A stretch of 39,924 nucleotides of DNA from Deltaproteobacteria bacterium (GTDB taxonomy: Bacteria > Desulfobacterota > DSM-4660 > Desulfatiglandales > Desulfatiglandaceae), in the NCBI GenBank assembly GCA_019307945.1, contig JAFDIS010000023.1:1-39924 (forward strand), in the 5' to 3' direction. Shown piece by piece: positions 26,970-35,840 of the stretch. Under the pieces are notes generated by a model that did no database searches, was not told the origin of the DNA, and was given only the letters and a program-made list of their open reading frames with translations. The position numbers and the translations under genes were made by a program. Position 1 is the first letter of the stretch. Each line of letters starts with the position of its first letter.

Positions 26970-28832
26970 ATGAGCGTGCGCAAAGGATTAGACCCGGGCT
27001 GGGGGGTGGCCTTCCTCACCGGCGTTGCGGCCTTCGGGGTTTACGGACTGTGCCTTGCTCCCTCGCTCCCGGCGGCTGACGCCGGGGAACAGATCACCGC
27101 CGCACATTTCCTCGGGATCAGCCACCCCACCGGCACGCCCCTCTATCTCCTCCTCATGAAAGCCTGGGAGGTCTGCCTTCCCATGGGCTCCGTTGCCTGG
27201 CGCATGAATCTGCTGAACGCCGTGCTGGGTTCGGTGGCCGTGGGCCTTTTTGCCTTCTTTTTCCGCCGACTGTGCGCGGCCACAGCCCTTCGGCGGGGAG
27301 AAATCGTCATCCTCTCCTCAGGCATAGCCCTCACACTGGCCTTTTCGCGCACATTCTGGTACGAGAGCGCCGGTGCCTCCTCCTATGTCCTTCACTACCT
27401 TTTCTTGATTATATGGCTGGGTATTGCCCAGGACCTGATGCGGAAAGAGCGACCGGAGCGCACCCTTTGCCTCCTCTATGCCGTATCTGGCCTCGCTCTT
27501 GGAAACCATGTCTTGGCCTTGGCGCCCCTGGGCGTGACGGGAATCCTGGCGGTCTCTTTATTGGTGAGACGCAGGATCGGTCCCAAGGCTTTCTTTTCAA
27601 CACCTCTCATGTTGATCCCGGGTCTACTTTTTTATCTCTATATCCCCATCCGCTCGGCCTCGGATCCCATTCCTGACTGGGGAAACCCCCAGACCCCCCC
27701 GGCATTGTGGCATTACTTGACGCGTCAGGACTACATCGCGAATACTTACGTGTCCACCATCCACGATTTACTGGCCGCAGCCTGGTTCCATGCCAAGTCC
27801 TTCCTTGTAGAAATGACGATCATCTGGCCCCTGTTGGTGATCCTCTTCCTGTTCCTGGGTATGTATTCTTGGATACGGAAAAAGGAGGGAGCGCGGGGAA
27901 ATGGGACTTTTCAAGGGGTCGCCGTGGGGGGATGCCTCCTGGCCCTTCTCAGTTTCGTTCTTGTGGCGGCTCATGGTTCTCATAACGATCTTTTTGATCT
28001 TCCAAGATACATGGTTCCCGTCTACCTGGGTCTTTTCTCTGCCACGGCCCTCGGGGTTTTGTGGGGCATGGGATGCATGGGAAGAGGGGCCCGTGTTTTA
28101 CTGCTCGCCCTGATCTGGGTGGCCCCTGCCTCGGGTCTTATCCGCCACTGGGAGGTAAACGACCGTTCCCGGAATCGCATCGTGGAGACCTTCGCCCGGG
28201 AGGTCCTGGCGCACGTGCCCAGGGGAGCATCTCTTTATGCAGAGGGAGACAATTACCTCTTTCCTCTCCTGTACTATCATTACGTGGAGGGGGTGCGTCC
28301 CGATATCAGCCTGCTCAACCCGCGGCTCGGTCTGGGGAGCCGCGACGACATCGCCCGCCTGCTTCGTAAGGAGCGCCTGTGGGTAACCCATCCCCTCCGC
28401 ATCGGATCACCGTACCGCTCGGTACCGCAGGGCCTGGTGTTTCGCGTGACCCGGGCCCGCGAAGTTCCGAAACGATCCCTGCCGTGGAAAGGTTTCCGGG
28501 CCATTCAGTTCTCCCTGGCCCGCGCACCCCTTGAGCGGATCATGCTCTGCGATTATTGCTATCGGCGTTCCGTGTATCACCGGCTACGGGGGGAAGAAGG
28601 GCTGCGGCGCGAATGGGTGGAGAAGATGACCAGGGCCGCCGGAGACTACGATCAGGCCTTGATGCTCACCGGGAGGGCGTTTTTCGAAATGGGACGAACC
28701 GGGGAGGCCGAAATTTATTTCAGGAGGGCATTGAAAAAGAATCCTAAGAACCGTGTGGCGTTGCACTATCTGGGAAGGCTCGCGGAGGAGCGGAAGGAGA
28801 AGGCCCGGTTATCGGAGAGGGGCGATTCATGA
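26970..28832 (+). CDS. DUF2723/TMEM260-like membrane protein with TPR tail
   Basis: This 620-residue protein belongs to the DUF2723 group, whose human member TMEM260 is an O-mannosyltransferase. The signature first loop is present: PAADAGEQITAAHFLGISHPTGTPLY, split here as D37-E40 (DAGE) and the HPTGTPLY turn. About ten spans reach residue 390 (notably ALGNHVLALAPLG and YLYIPIRSASDP). A soluble domain follows, with a TPR-like pair at the end (RAFFEMGRTGEAEIYFRRALKKNPKN). TPRs at the end make it resemble the TMTC proteins. The last codon and stop overlap the opposite gene's stop. Activity is inferred from the family. Confidence 0.8.
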   Translation: MSVRKGLDPGWGVAFLTGVAAFGVYGLCLAPSLPAADAGEQITAAHFLGISHPTGTPLYLLLMKAWEVCLPMGSVAWRMNLLNAVLGSVAVGLFAFFFRRLCAATALRRGEIVILSSGIALTLAFSRTFWYESAGASSYVLHYLFLIIWLGIAQDLMRKERPERTLCLLYAVSGLALGNHVLALAPLGVTGILAVSLLVRRRIGPKAFFSTPLMLIPGLLFYLYIPIRSASDPIPDWGNPQTPPALWHYLTRQDYIANTYVSTIHDLLAAAWFHAKSFLVEMTIIWPLLVILFLFLGMYSWIRKKEGARGNGTFQGVAVGGCLLALLSFVLVAAHGSHNDLFDLPRYMVPVYLGLFSATALGVLWGMGCMGRGARVLLLALIWVAPASGLIRHWEVNDRSRNRIVETFAREVLAHVPRGASLYAEGDNYLFPLLYYHYVEGVRPDISLLNPRLGLGSRDDIARLLRKERLWVTHPLRIGSPYRSVPQGLVFRVTRAREVPKRSLPWKGFRAIQFSLARAPLERIMLCDYCYRRSVYHRLRGEEGLRREWVEKMTRAAGDYDQALMLTGRAFFEMGRTGEAEIYFRRALKKNPKNRVALHYLGRLAEERKEKARLSERGDS

Positions 28833-30632
28833 GGAGGGAGCCTCGGGTCCGAGGATCTGTTCTTCCAGTTTCAGGGCCAAATCAGGAGCTTGGCTACGAA
28901 GCGTGTCCACGGCCTTGCGGGCGCAGCCCGAATCTCCCGTCTTGAGGCACATGAGTCCCAGGTAATAACGAAAGATGGGCCTTTGAGGGGCCAGCCGGAC
29001 CGCCTCCCTGAACTGCGTTGCGGCTTCGGCGTATCTTTCGAACCGGCCCAGCAGGAGGCCGTAATTATACCTGGCGGTGACGAACCGCGGGTCCAGTCGT
29101 ACCGCCTCGGCGTGTTCCCGGAGCGCTTCACGAAGCTGCCCCACCCTCGAGAGGACCACGCCCAGGTTGGTACGAGCCCGTACGTTTGCGGGACGAAGCA
29201 CCAAGGCCTTCTTGAGACAAGAAACGGCGTCCCCGTATCTTCCTTGGCCCGCCAGGACACGCCCCAGGTTGTTCAGGGCCATATCATTCCGCGGATTGAT
29301 GCGAAGGGCCTCGCGGTAGTGCTCCATCGCACGCCCCGTGTCACCCAGCCTTTCCAGGGCAACGCCCAGGTTGTAGTGTGCCACCCCGTTCTGCTCGGTC
29401 ATCTCCAGTGCATGTCTGTAAAGGGTGACGCTGTCACGCCAGTAGGAGACCTGAACCGAGGCCGTCACGGCCAGGGCCACCACAGCGGCTCCCAGAACAG
29501 CCTTGGGTATGACCCGGCCGCGGAGAGCGAGACCGGTGAGATCGTAAAGCCCCCATACCCCTATTATGAAGATTCCTATCAGCGGGATGTAGGTATAACG
29601 GTCCGCCATGGCCTGCGAGCCCACCTGAATCAGGCCGATCACGGGGACCAGGGTTCCCAGGAACCAGAGCCAGCCCACCGGAAGGTATCCCCGGTTTTTT
29701 CGTAGAGCCGCAACGCCGAGGGATATCATCGCCAGGAAGAGGGCCGCCGTGGTTACATCAGTCCAGGGGATCCGCCGGGGGTGGGGATAGAAGACGGCCA
29801 GCCCTGAAGGCCACAGGGTTTTTGCGACATACGTGGCGTAGGATAGGACGGCGTTTTGAATACGGGCCGTTAAAGGGAGGGTGTCAAAGGGGATGATGGC
29901 CCCCCAGGAGCGCTGCGCCCAGATAGTCACAACGCTGGATGCGGCTGAGAGGGCCAGTAACGGAATTTTTTCCAGGATGAGGCGGAAGATTGGCCCTGAG
30001 CCGGCATGGGAACCATTCAAACGTCGTAGGGGCCAGTAATCCAAAAGCATGAAAACGAAGGGCAGCGTCACCACCATGGGTTTGGAGAGGAGGCCCATTA
30101 TGAAAAGGACCATGACAAGCAGGTATGCGGGCCCCCCGGGCCTTTCAGCGTAGCGCGCATATGCCAGGGTGGCGGCCATCCAAAAAAAGGTGCTCAGGAC
30201 GTCCTTTCTCTCGGCAGCCCATGCCACCGATTCCACGTGCAGTGGGTGAACGGCGAAAAAGGCCGCTACGAAGCCCGCCCGCCACAATGTCCCGGTCATC
30301 CGATGGAGGGCCAGGAAGAGAAGCAGGGTGTTGGCCATGTGAAGGATCAGGCTCGAGAGGTGATGGGCTCCCGGCTGAAAGCGGAAGAGTTCCACGTCCA
30401 GCATATGGGAAATCCATGTGAGGGGGTGCCAGTTCAGGGCATGATGCGTGGTGAAGGCCCAGCGGACTCCATCCCAGGTAAGCCCTTCGGCGATATGCCG
30501 GTTTTCGGTGATGAGGAGTGGGTCGTCGTAATTGATGAACTCGTGATGCCCCACCTGCCGAAACACGATCAGCGTCAGGGCGAGCAACAGGAGGGAGGCG
30601 ATAAGCTTTTGGCTTGCCGGAGTCACGTTCAT
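28827..30632 (-). CDS. TMTC-like GT-C membrane protein with TPR tail
   Basis: The third TMTC-like protein, 601 residues. After the first span comes D36-D37 (FINYDDPLL), then NWHPLTWISHMLDVELF, HHLSSLILHMANTLLLFLAL, AVHPLHVESVAWAAERKDVL and a MADRYTYIPLIG loop, the best family match of the three. It has about ten spans up to residue 390, then at least five TPRs (AHYNLGVALERLGDTGRA, ALNNLGRVLAGQGRYGDA, TNLGVVLSRVG). AGGAGG lies upstream, with a rather long 12-nt spacing. Its stop abuts the convergent DUF2723 gene. Function as glycosyltransferase is inferred. Confidence 0.82.
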   Translation of the reverse strand: MNVTPASQKLIASLLLLALTLIVFRQVGHHEFINYDDPLLITENRHIAEGLTWDGVRWAFTTHHALNWHPLTWISHMLDVELFRFQPGAHHLSSLILHMANTLLLFLALHRMTGTLWRAGFVAAFFAVHPLHVESVAWAAERKDVLSTFFWMAATLAYARYAERPGGPAYLLVMVLFIMGLLSKPMVVTLPFVFMLLDYWPLRRLNGSHAGSGPIFRLILEKIPLLALSAASSVVTIWAQRSWGAIIPFDTLPLTARIQNAVLSYATYVAKTLWPSGLAVFYPHPRRIPWTDVTTAALFLAMISLGVAALRKNRGYLPVGWLWFLGTLVPVIGLIQVGSQAMADRYTYIPLIGIFIIGVWGLYDLTGLALRGRVIPKAVLGAAVVALAVTASVQVSYWRDSVTLYRHALEMTEQNGVAHYNLGVALERLGDTGRAMEHYREALRINPRNDMALNNLGRVLAGQGRYGDAVSCLKKALVLRPANVRARTNLGVVLSRVGQLREALREHAEAVRLDPRFVTARYNYGLLLGRFERYAEAATQFREAVRLAPQRPIFRYYLGLMCLKTGDSGCARKAVDTLRSQAPDLALKLEEQILGPEAPSS

Positions 30633-30838
30633 GGATGGGGGCTACCTCCTGGCGCGCCGCCCGATCCGAGGGAACTTGCATGATGGGCCTTCATGGGGTA
30701 AAAGGGGAAAACCATGTCCGTATGTAGCGGAAAAGGCAGGTTATTGGGGAGCGCCCCCCGGCGGGAACGGATAGAACCGTGACGGGGGTGCGGGAGAGCG
30801 AAGGCCCCGGCAGGGGCCGGCGTGTTCGTGAATTGACG

Positions 30839-32515
30839 ATGGAAGAAAAGGGTATTCCCTTCATTCGATTTGTTTCGGCGGCGGCACTGCTCCTCTTGGG
30901 GGCGTGCGTGGTACTCCTCTCCTGGGTCCCCCCAGTGAGCCGGGACGCCCTCGTTCATCACCTGGCACTCCCCAAACTGTTCCTCCGGCACGGGATCCTG
31001 GCGGACTTTCCCACAATGGTGTATTCCTATTACCCCATGAACCTGGATCTCCTTTACATGATTCCGCTCCGGTTCGGAAACGATATCGCCCCCAAACTGA
31101 TCCATTTCTCCTTCGGTCTGCTAACGGCGTGGGTGCTGTATGCCTATCTCAAGTCCAGGCTGGGGAGGACCTACGGCTTGATGGCGGCCCTGTTTTTTCT
31201 TTCCACGCCGGTCATCGTCAAACTCTCCACCACGGTCTATGTGGACTTGGGCGTTATCTTTTTCAGCACGGCGGCCCTCCTCCTGCTCCTGCAATGGGCG
31301 GAACGGAGGTTCAGGTCACGGTACCTGCTCCTGTCAGCGGTCTGCTGCGGTCTGGCGCTCGGCACCAAGTACAATGCCCTGATCTGCCTCCTTCTCTTGA
31401 CCTTTCTCGCTTCGGTCCTCCGGGTACGCGGTGCGCCGTCGGGCCGACGCGGCTTCTTGAGCGCCGCTGGGTCGGGTGTGCTCTATCTCACGGTGGCCCT
31501 GCTCCTGTTTTCACCGTGGATGATAAGGAACTACACCTTGAAAAGCAACCCCCTCCACCCGCTGTTCAAGGGATGGTTCACCGGCGCCGGGGCCGGTGTG
31601 GGCCGGGAGGGGGCGGGGCAAATCAGGGCGAGCGGGCCCCGTTACGGGTTCTTCACCTACCGGAAAGTGGTCTACGGGGAAAGCGGTTGGGACATAGCGC
31701 TTTTGCCTTTGCGGATTTTTTTCCAGGGTCGAGACGGGGATCCCCGGTATTTTGACGGCAGGCTGAATCCGTTTCTCCTGATCCTACCCGTATTTGCATT
31801 CCTCCGCAGAGGGGAAGAGCGAAAACCGATGGCAAAGGAGAAATGGGTTTTTCTCGCTTTTTCGGTCCTTTTCCTTTGTTTTGCGCTTTTTACGAGCGCT
31901 CTTCGAATTAGGTACATCTCCCCCATTATCCCGCCCCTGGTGATCTTATCCGTCCTGGGCGTGAGAAATCTGGCTGCATGGGGAAAGGAGAAGGGCGCAT
32001 CATGGGGCCGCGTGGGAGGCCCCGCGCTTGCGGTGGGGCTGTCGGCCGCCATGATTTTCCTCAATGCGGCGTATGTCCATGCCCAATTTCGTATCGTGGA
32101 GCCTTTCACTTATATACGGGGTTCCGTGAGCAGGGATCAATACATCGACAAGCGTCGGCCCGAATACGCGGCCATGCGGTATATGAGCAAGGCCCTGCCC
32201 CGGGATGCCAGGGTTCTTTTCCTCTTCGTCGGAAAACGGGGATACTATTGCGACAGAGACTACGTACTGTTTGAGGGCGCTTTCAAACGCGCCGTTACAA
32301 GGGGGGGGTCGCCCAGGGAGATCTGCCGGGGTCTGCAACTGGCAGGCGTATCCCACCTTCTCGTCTTCGAGCCCCTGCTCAATCGCTGGGTCCTTGATAA
32401 TTTCAGGGGGGATCGACTGAAAAGGATAAGAAAATTCTTTGAACGATATGTCCGGGGATTATATTGCAGAAACGGATTCTGCGTGGCGGCCCTGAATTGC
32501 CCCGCAGACGGATGA
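30839..32515 (+). CDS. ArnT/PMT-like GT39-type glycosyltransferase
   Basis: This 558-residue protein (from ATG 30839) resembles lipid-carrier-dependent GT39/PMT_2 enzymes, which move a sugar from polyprenyl phosphate to a target outside the membrane. The first span leads to the acidic loop SRDALVHHLALPKLFL, followed by YSYYPMNLDLLYMIPL, GLALGTKYNALICLLLL, SPWMIRNYTLKSNPLHPLF and about nine further spans. A soluble C-terminal part follows (GKRGYYCDRDYVLFE). The frame is open from GTG 30779; neither start has a strong ribosome site, so the first 20 codons are uncertain. It heads a nine-gene co-directional cluster. Confidence 0.78.
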   Translation: MEEKGIPFIRFVSAAALLLLGACVVLLSWVPPVSRDALVHHLALPKLFLRHGILADFPTMVYSYYPMNLDLLYMIPLRFGNDIAPKLIHFSFGLLTAWVLYAYLKSRLGRTYGLMAALFFLSTPVIVKLSTTVYVDLGVIFFSTAALLLLLQWAERRFRSRYLLLSAVCCGLALGTKYNALICLLLLTFLASVLRVRGAPSGRRGFLSAAGSGVLYLTVALLLFSPWMIRNYTLKSNPLHPLFKGWFTGAGAGVGREGAGQIRASGPRYGFFTYRKVVYGESGWDIALLPLRIFFQGRDGDPRYFDGRLNPFLLILPVFAFLRRGEERKPMAKEKWVFLAFSVLFLCFALFTSALRIRYISPIIPPLVILSVLGVRNLAAWGKEKGASWGRVGGPALAVGLSAAMIFLNAAYVHAQFRIVEPFTYIRGSVSRDQYIDKRRPEYAAMRYMSKALPRDARVLFLFVGKRGYYCDRDYVLFEGAFKRAVTRGGSPREICRGLQLAGVSHLLVFEPLLNRWVLDNFRGDRLKRIRKFFERYVRGLYCRNGFCVAALNCPADG

Positions 32516-32559
32516 GGGGATTTGTGTTCGGAATCCCCTTGGCGAGAGGAGTGGATGGA

Positions 32560-33435
32560 ATGGAACTCAGCGATGTTTCGGTCATCATCCCGGCCTATAA
32601 CGAGGCGGATTCCATCGGGAAACTGGTGGAAAGGATCAAAGGTCTTTACCCCGATGCGGAAGTCATTGTCGTGAACGACGGTTCGCGGGACGGGACCGCG
32701 GCGGTGGCGAGGGAGGCTGGCGCCATTGTATACAGCCATCCTTACAATATCGGAAATGGGGCGGCGGTCAAGAGTGGGATCCGAATAGCTTCCGGCAAGG
32801 TTTTGGTCTTCATGGACGGTGACGGACAGCATGATCCCGAGGACATCGAAAGGCTCCTGGCACATTTCCCAGACTTTGACATGGTGGTCGGGGCCCGCGG
32901 CAAAGGCCAGCAGGCCTCGAAGGTCAGGGCTTTCGGCAACCGAGTTTTCAACCGCCTGGCCGCTTATGTATCCAAGTTTCGCGTGGAGGATCTCACGTCG
33001 GGCTTTAGAGCCGTCAAGGCGGATATCGCTCGCAGCATCCTGTACCTTCTTCCAAACACCTACTCTTACCCCACGACCATGACTCTTTGCGTCCTGCGCA
33101 ACGGGCGGAGCGTCAGATACGTCCCCATCGAGACCCGGAGGAGGTCCCGGGGAAAAAGCAAGATCCGCCTCACACGTGACGGGGTGCGCTTTTTCATGAT
33201 CATCACCAGGATCTGCGCCCTCTACTCGCCCCTGAGGATTTTCCTCCCGGTCAGTTTTTTCTTTTTCGTGGTGGGCCTTGGATATTATCTTTATACATAC
33301 TTCATGTGGGGTCGATTTACCAATATGAGTGCGCTCCTGTTTTCCACTTCGGTGATGATTTTCATGATGGGGCTCATCTCGGAACAGGTGACGCAAATGC
33401 GGTTTGAAAGGAGCGAGGGGGATCGATACATCTGA
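32560..33435 (+). CDS. GT2 polyprenol-phosphate sugar synthase with C-terminal spans
   Basis: A third DPM-like GT2, 291 residues, with the most canonical motifs: VIIPAYNEADSIGKLVERI, VIVVNDGSRDGT, FMDGDGQHDPEDIERLL, VVGARG, VEDLTSGFRAVKADIAR and RSRGKSKIRLT. Unlike the other two it ends with two hydrophobic spans (VSFFFFVVGLGYYLY and SALLFSTSVMIFMMGL), the GtrB-like layout. The frame is open upstream, even to an ATGA overlap with the GT39 gene at 32512, but ATG 32560 has AGGAG eight bases away. It probably makes a lipid-linked sugar for the GT39 enzyme before it. Confidence 0.85.
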   Translation: MELSDVSVIIPAYNEADSIGKLVERIKGLYPDAEVIVVNDGSRDGTAAVAREAGAIVYSHPYNIGNGAAVKSGIRIASGKVLVFMDGDGQHDPEDIERLLAHFPDFDMVVGARGKGQQASKVRAFGNRVFNRLAAYVSKFRVEDLTSGFRAVKADIARSILYLLPNTYSYPTTMTLCVLRNGRSVRYVPIETRRRSRGKSKIRLTRDGVRFFMIITRICALYSPLRIFLPVSFFFFVVGLGYYLYTYFMWGRFTNMSALLFSTSVMIFMMGLISEQVTQMRFERSEGDRYI

Positions 33436-33475
33436 GATCGCACAAGGGATCCGAGGGCACGCCCGGAGGATCGCC

Positions 33476-34639
33476 ATGCTGGGTTCCCTGCCCCCCCTGC
33501 GGGCCCTGAGCGCCTATTGCGCGGCCCTGACGGGTGCCCTGGCCCGGCAAGGGCCGGTCACCTTCATCTCTTTCAGGAAGATCTACCCGGCTTACCTTTA
33601 CCCCGGCGGGGGCCTGCAGGAAGACAGGTCGTTTCCCCCGCTGGAATGCCCTGGACTCCGGATTCACAGGCGTCTGACCTGGTACAACCCTGCCACGTGG
33701 CTCAGGGAGGGCTTTCTCACACGTTCGGCCCTGCTTCACGCGCAGTGGTGGAGTCTTCCGCTTCTGCCGGTGTACCTGGCGGTGTGCGCAGGGTTCAAGG
33801 CGAGGGGGAAACCGGTGGTGTTCACGGTTCACAACGTGCATTCCCACGATGGCTCGCCTTTTTTCGTGGCGGCATCCCGCCAGTTGTTTAGGCTGGGCGA
33901 CCACTTCATCGTCCATTCGCAACAGAACCGGGCCCAGATGACGCGTGTTTACGGTATCGATCCCGCAAGAGTAAGCCGTATCCCGCACGGTCCATTGGGG
34001 TTCCGGGTTCGGGGCGGCGGGGACGGTCAAGCGGTTCGAGAGCTCTTCGGGTTTGGGCCCCGTGACCAGGTGGTGCTCATTTTCGGCGCGATCAGGCCCT
34101 ACAAGGGCGTAGATACCGCCCTTGAGGCGTTTTGGAAGCTCCTGGAGACTCATCCCGGCACACGCCTGCTCATCGCGGGGATGCCCTGGGAGCCTTGGGA
34201 GCGCTACGCCCGGATTATCAGGGAACTGGGTATCGGGGACCGGGTTACCACGCACCTGCGGTTCATCCCCGCCGAGGAGGTTCATCGTTTCTTTCTGGCG
34301 GCCGACCTGGTGGTCCTCCCTTATCGACGCTTCGAGTCCCAGAGTGGGGTGGGCGCCGCTGCGCTCTCTTTTGGTAAGCCCCTGATCGTAACCCGCGTGG
34401 GAGGATTGCCCGAACTGGTTCGGGACCCCCGCTTCGTGGTCCCGCCGGACGATCCCGCTTCCCTGGCCCGTGCCATGTCCCTGGCGCTGGGCACGCCCGG
34501 GGTTTTGAGAGAGATGCGCGCGGCCGGCAAGGATATTGCATCGGAAATGAACTGGTCGGCCATCGCAAGACAAACGTGGATGGTTTACGACCGGGTTCTC
34601 GCACGAGAGGCGGAACCGGGAGCGAGGGTCCGGATATGA
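33476..34639 (+). CDS. GT-B glycosyltransferase (GT4-type)
   Basis: A 387-residue retaining-type glycosyltransferase with two Rossmann domains. The N-terminal half has GSLPPLRALSAYCAAL and VVFTVHNVHSHDGSPF; the C-terminal half has VVLIFGAIRPYKGVDTALEAF, RLLIAGMPWEP, the DLVVLPYRRFESQSGVGAAAL donor-binding stretch and GKPLIVTRVGGLPELV. ATG 33476 follows GGAGGA by five bases and lies 40 nt after the previous gene; its stop overlaps the next start. It probably adds a sugar from a nucleotide donor in the cytosol. Acceptor unknown. Confidence 0.85.
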   Translation: MLGSLPPLRALSAYCAALTGALARQGPVTFISFRKIYPAYLYPGGGLQEDRSFPPLECPGLRIHRRLTWYNPATWLREGFLTRSALLHAQWWSLPLLPVYLAVCAGFKARGKPVVFTVHNVHSHDGSPFFVAASRQLFRLGDHFIVHSQQNRAQMTRVYGIDPARVSRIPHGPLGFRVRGGGDGQAVRELFGFGPRDQVVLIFGAIRPYKGVDTALEAFWKLLETHPGTRLLIAGMPWEPWERYARIIRELGIGDRVTTHLRFIPAEEVHRFFLAADLVVLPYRRFESQSGVGAAALSFGKPLIVTRVGGLPELVRDPRFVVPPDDPASLARAMSLALGTPGVLREMRAAGKDIASEMNWSAIARQTWMVYDRVLAREAEPGARVRI

Positions 34640-35766
34640 TCCCTGCCCGGAGGATCCTACCCAAAATGATCCGTTATCGCCTTTTCAGGCTGGGCATCGG
34701 AGGGCCGGGGATGCCTTTCAACCTCACCTATTCGGTCACCAACCGATGCCAGTCCAGGTGCAAAACCTGCAGGATCTGGGAACTCTACCGAAAAGATCCG
34801 GCCAAGGCGCAGGAGGAACTAGACCTCCAGGAGATCGAGCGCATCTTCCGCTCCATGGGGCGCGTGGAGATTTTCAACATCAGCGGGGGGGAGCCTTTTT
34901 TGCGGGAGGATCTTGCGGAGATCGTCTCCCTGGCCTGCACCCACCTGGCGCCGTCCGTAATCCACATACCCACGAATGCCCTGGCCGTGGAAAGAATCAA
35001 AAGGATGACCGGGGAGATCCTGGAGGTTATCAGGCGTAAGGATTCGGGCATTCAACTGACGGTCAAGCCTAGCCTGGACCACGTGGGGGAAAAGCATGAC
35101 GAACTTCGGGGGGTCCCGGGAAACTTTGAAAAGGTCATGGCGGTTTTCAGACATCTTAAAACTCTAAAAACCCATTATCCCAATCTGCACGCGGAGTTGG
35201 GGACCGTGATTTCAGCCTGGAACGTGGATGACATCCCGGAGATCGCACGGTTTGTGCGGGAGGCTTCACCGGACAGTTATCGAAACGAGGTCGCCGAGAG
35301 GCGGTCCGAAATGTTCAACGAGGAAGACCCCATCACGCCCACCCCCGGTCAATACGAAAGGGCGATCCGTCATTTCGTCCGGGAACTCAGGGCGCACAAC
35401 CGGGGCAGGCCCCCGTTTCAGCGCATCACGAACGCTTTCAGGCTTGTCTATTACGATCTGGCGGTGCGTGCCCTGCGGGAACAGCGGCAGCCGATCCCCT
35501 GTTACGCGGGGATCTCCAACGCCCACATGAATCCCTACGGGGAGATATGGGCATGCTGCACGCTGGGATACGAGCGGTCCATGGGAAGTCTCCGTGCATA
35601 TGATTACGACTTCAGGGCCCTCTGGAAAAGCCCGGAGGCGCGCCAGGTGCGGTCCGAGATTCGGCAGGGACGGTGCCATTGTCCCCTGGCCAACCAGGCC
35701 TATTCCAATATCCTGCTGCACGGCCCCTCCCTTTTGATGGTCCTGCGGGAGGTGGCGCGAAGCTGA
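34636..35766 (+). CDS. Radical SAM protein with SPASM-like C-terminus
   Basis: A 376-residue radical SAM enzyme. The iron-sulfur cluster ligands are C38, C42 and C45 (CQSRCKTC, CX3CX2C), followed by NISGGEPFLREDLAEIV, the SAM-binding GGEP motif. Near the end are PCYAGISNAHMNPYGEIWACC and GRCHCPLANQ, an extra cysteine set like the SPASM region that holds further clusters. The start overlaps the GT-B stop (ATGA). Such proteins modify peptides or sugars. Here the neighbours are sugar enzymes and no small precursor peptide gene is seen, so I cannot name the substrate. Confidence 0.82.
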   Translation: MIPARRILPKMIRYRLFRLGIGGPGMPFNLTYSVTNRCQSRCKTCRIWELYRKDPAKAQEELDLQEIERIFRSMGRVEIFNISGGEPFLREDLAEIVSLACTHLAPSVIHIPTNALAVERIKRMTGEILEVIRRKDSGIQLTVKPSLDHVGEKHDELRGVPGNFEKVMAVFRHLKTLKTHYPNLHAELGTVISAWNVDDIPEIARFVREASPDSYRNEVAERRSEMFNEEDPITPTPGQYERAIRHFVRELRAHNRGRPPFQRITNAFRLVYYDLAVRALREQRQPIPCYAGISNAHMNPYGEIWACCTLGYERSMGSLRAYDYDFRALWKSPEARQVRSEIRQGRCHCPLANQAYSNILLHGPSLLMVLREVARS

Positions 35767-35840
35767 AAAGGTATTCCGGGGGACCCGGAGAGGGCGGTCC
35801 CTCACGGAAAGGTCACGGTCTTCCGGGAAAGGTCAGGATC

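Noticed and set aside
28827-28832. TCATGA at the convergent gene ends as a functional site
   Set aside because: It is simply the two stop codons back to back; a six-base palindrome is expected from that arrangement.
19277-30632. The three TMTC-like genes as recent tandem duplicates
   Set aside because: They share only the family's loops and order of domains; their sequences and lengths (709, 627, 601) differ too much for recent duplication.
30666-30712. TTGCAT-17-TAAAAG as a promoter for the GT39 gene
   Set aside because: Only three of six bases match at -35; too weak to list as a feature without transcript data.
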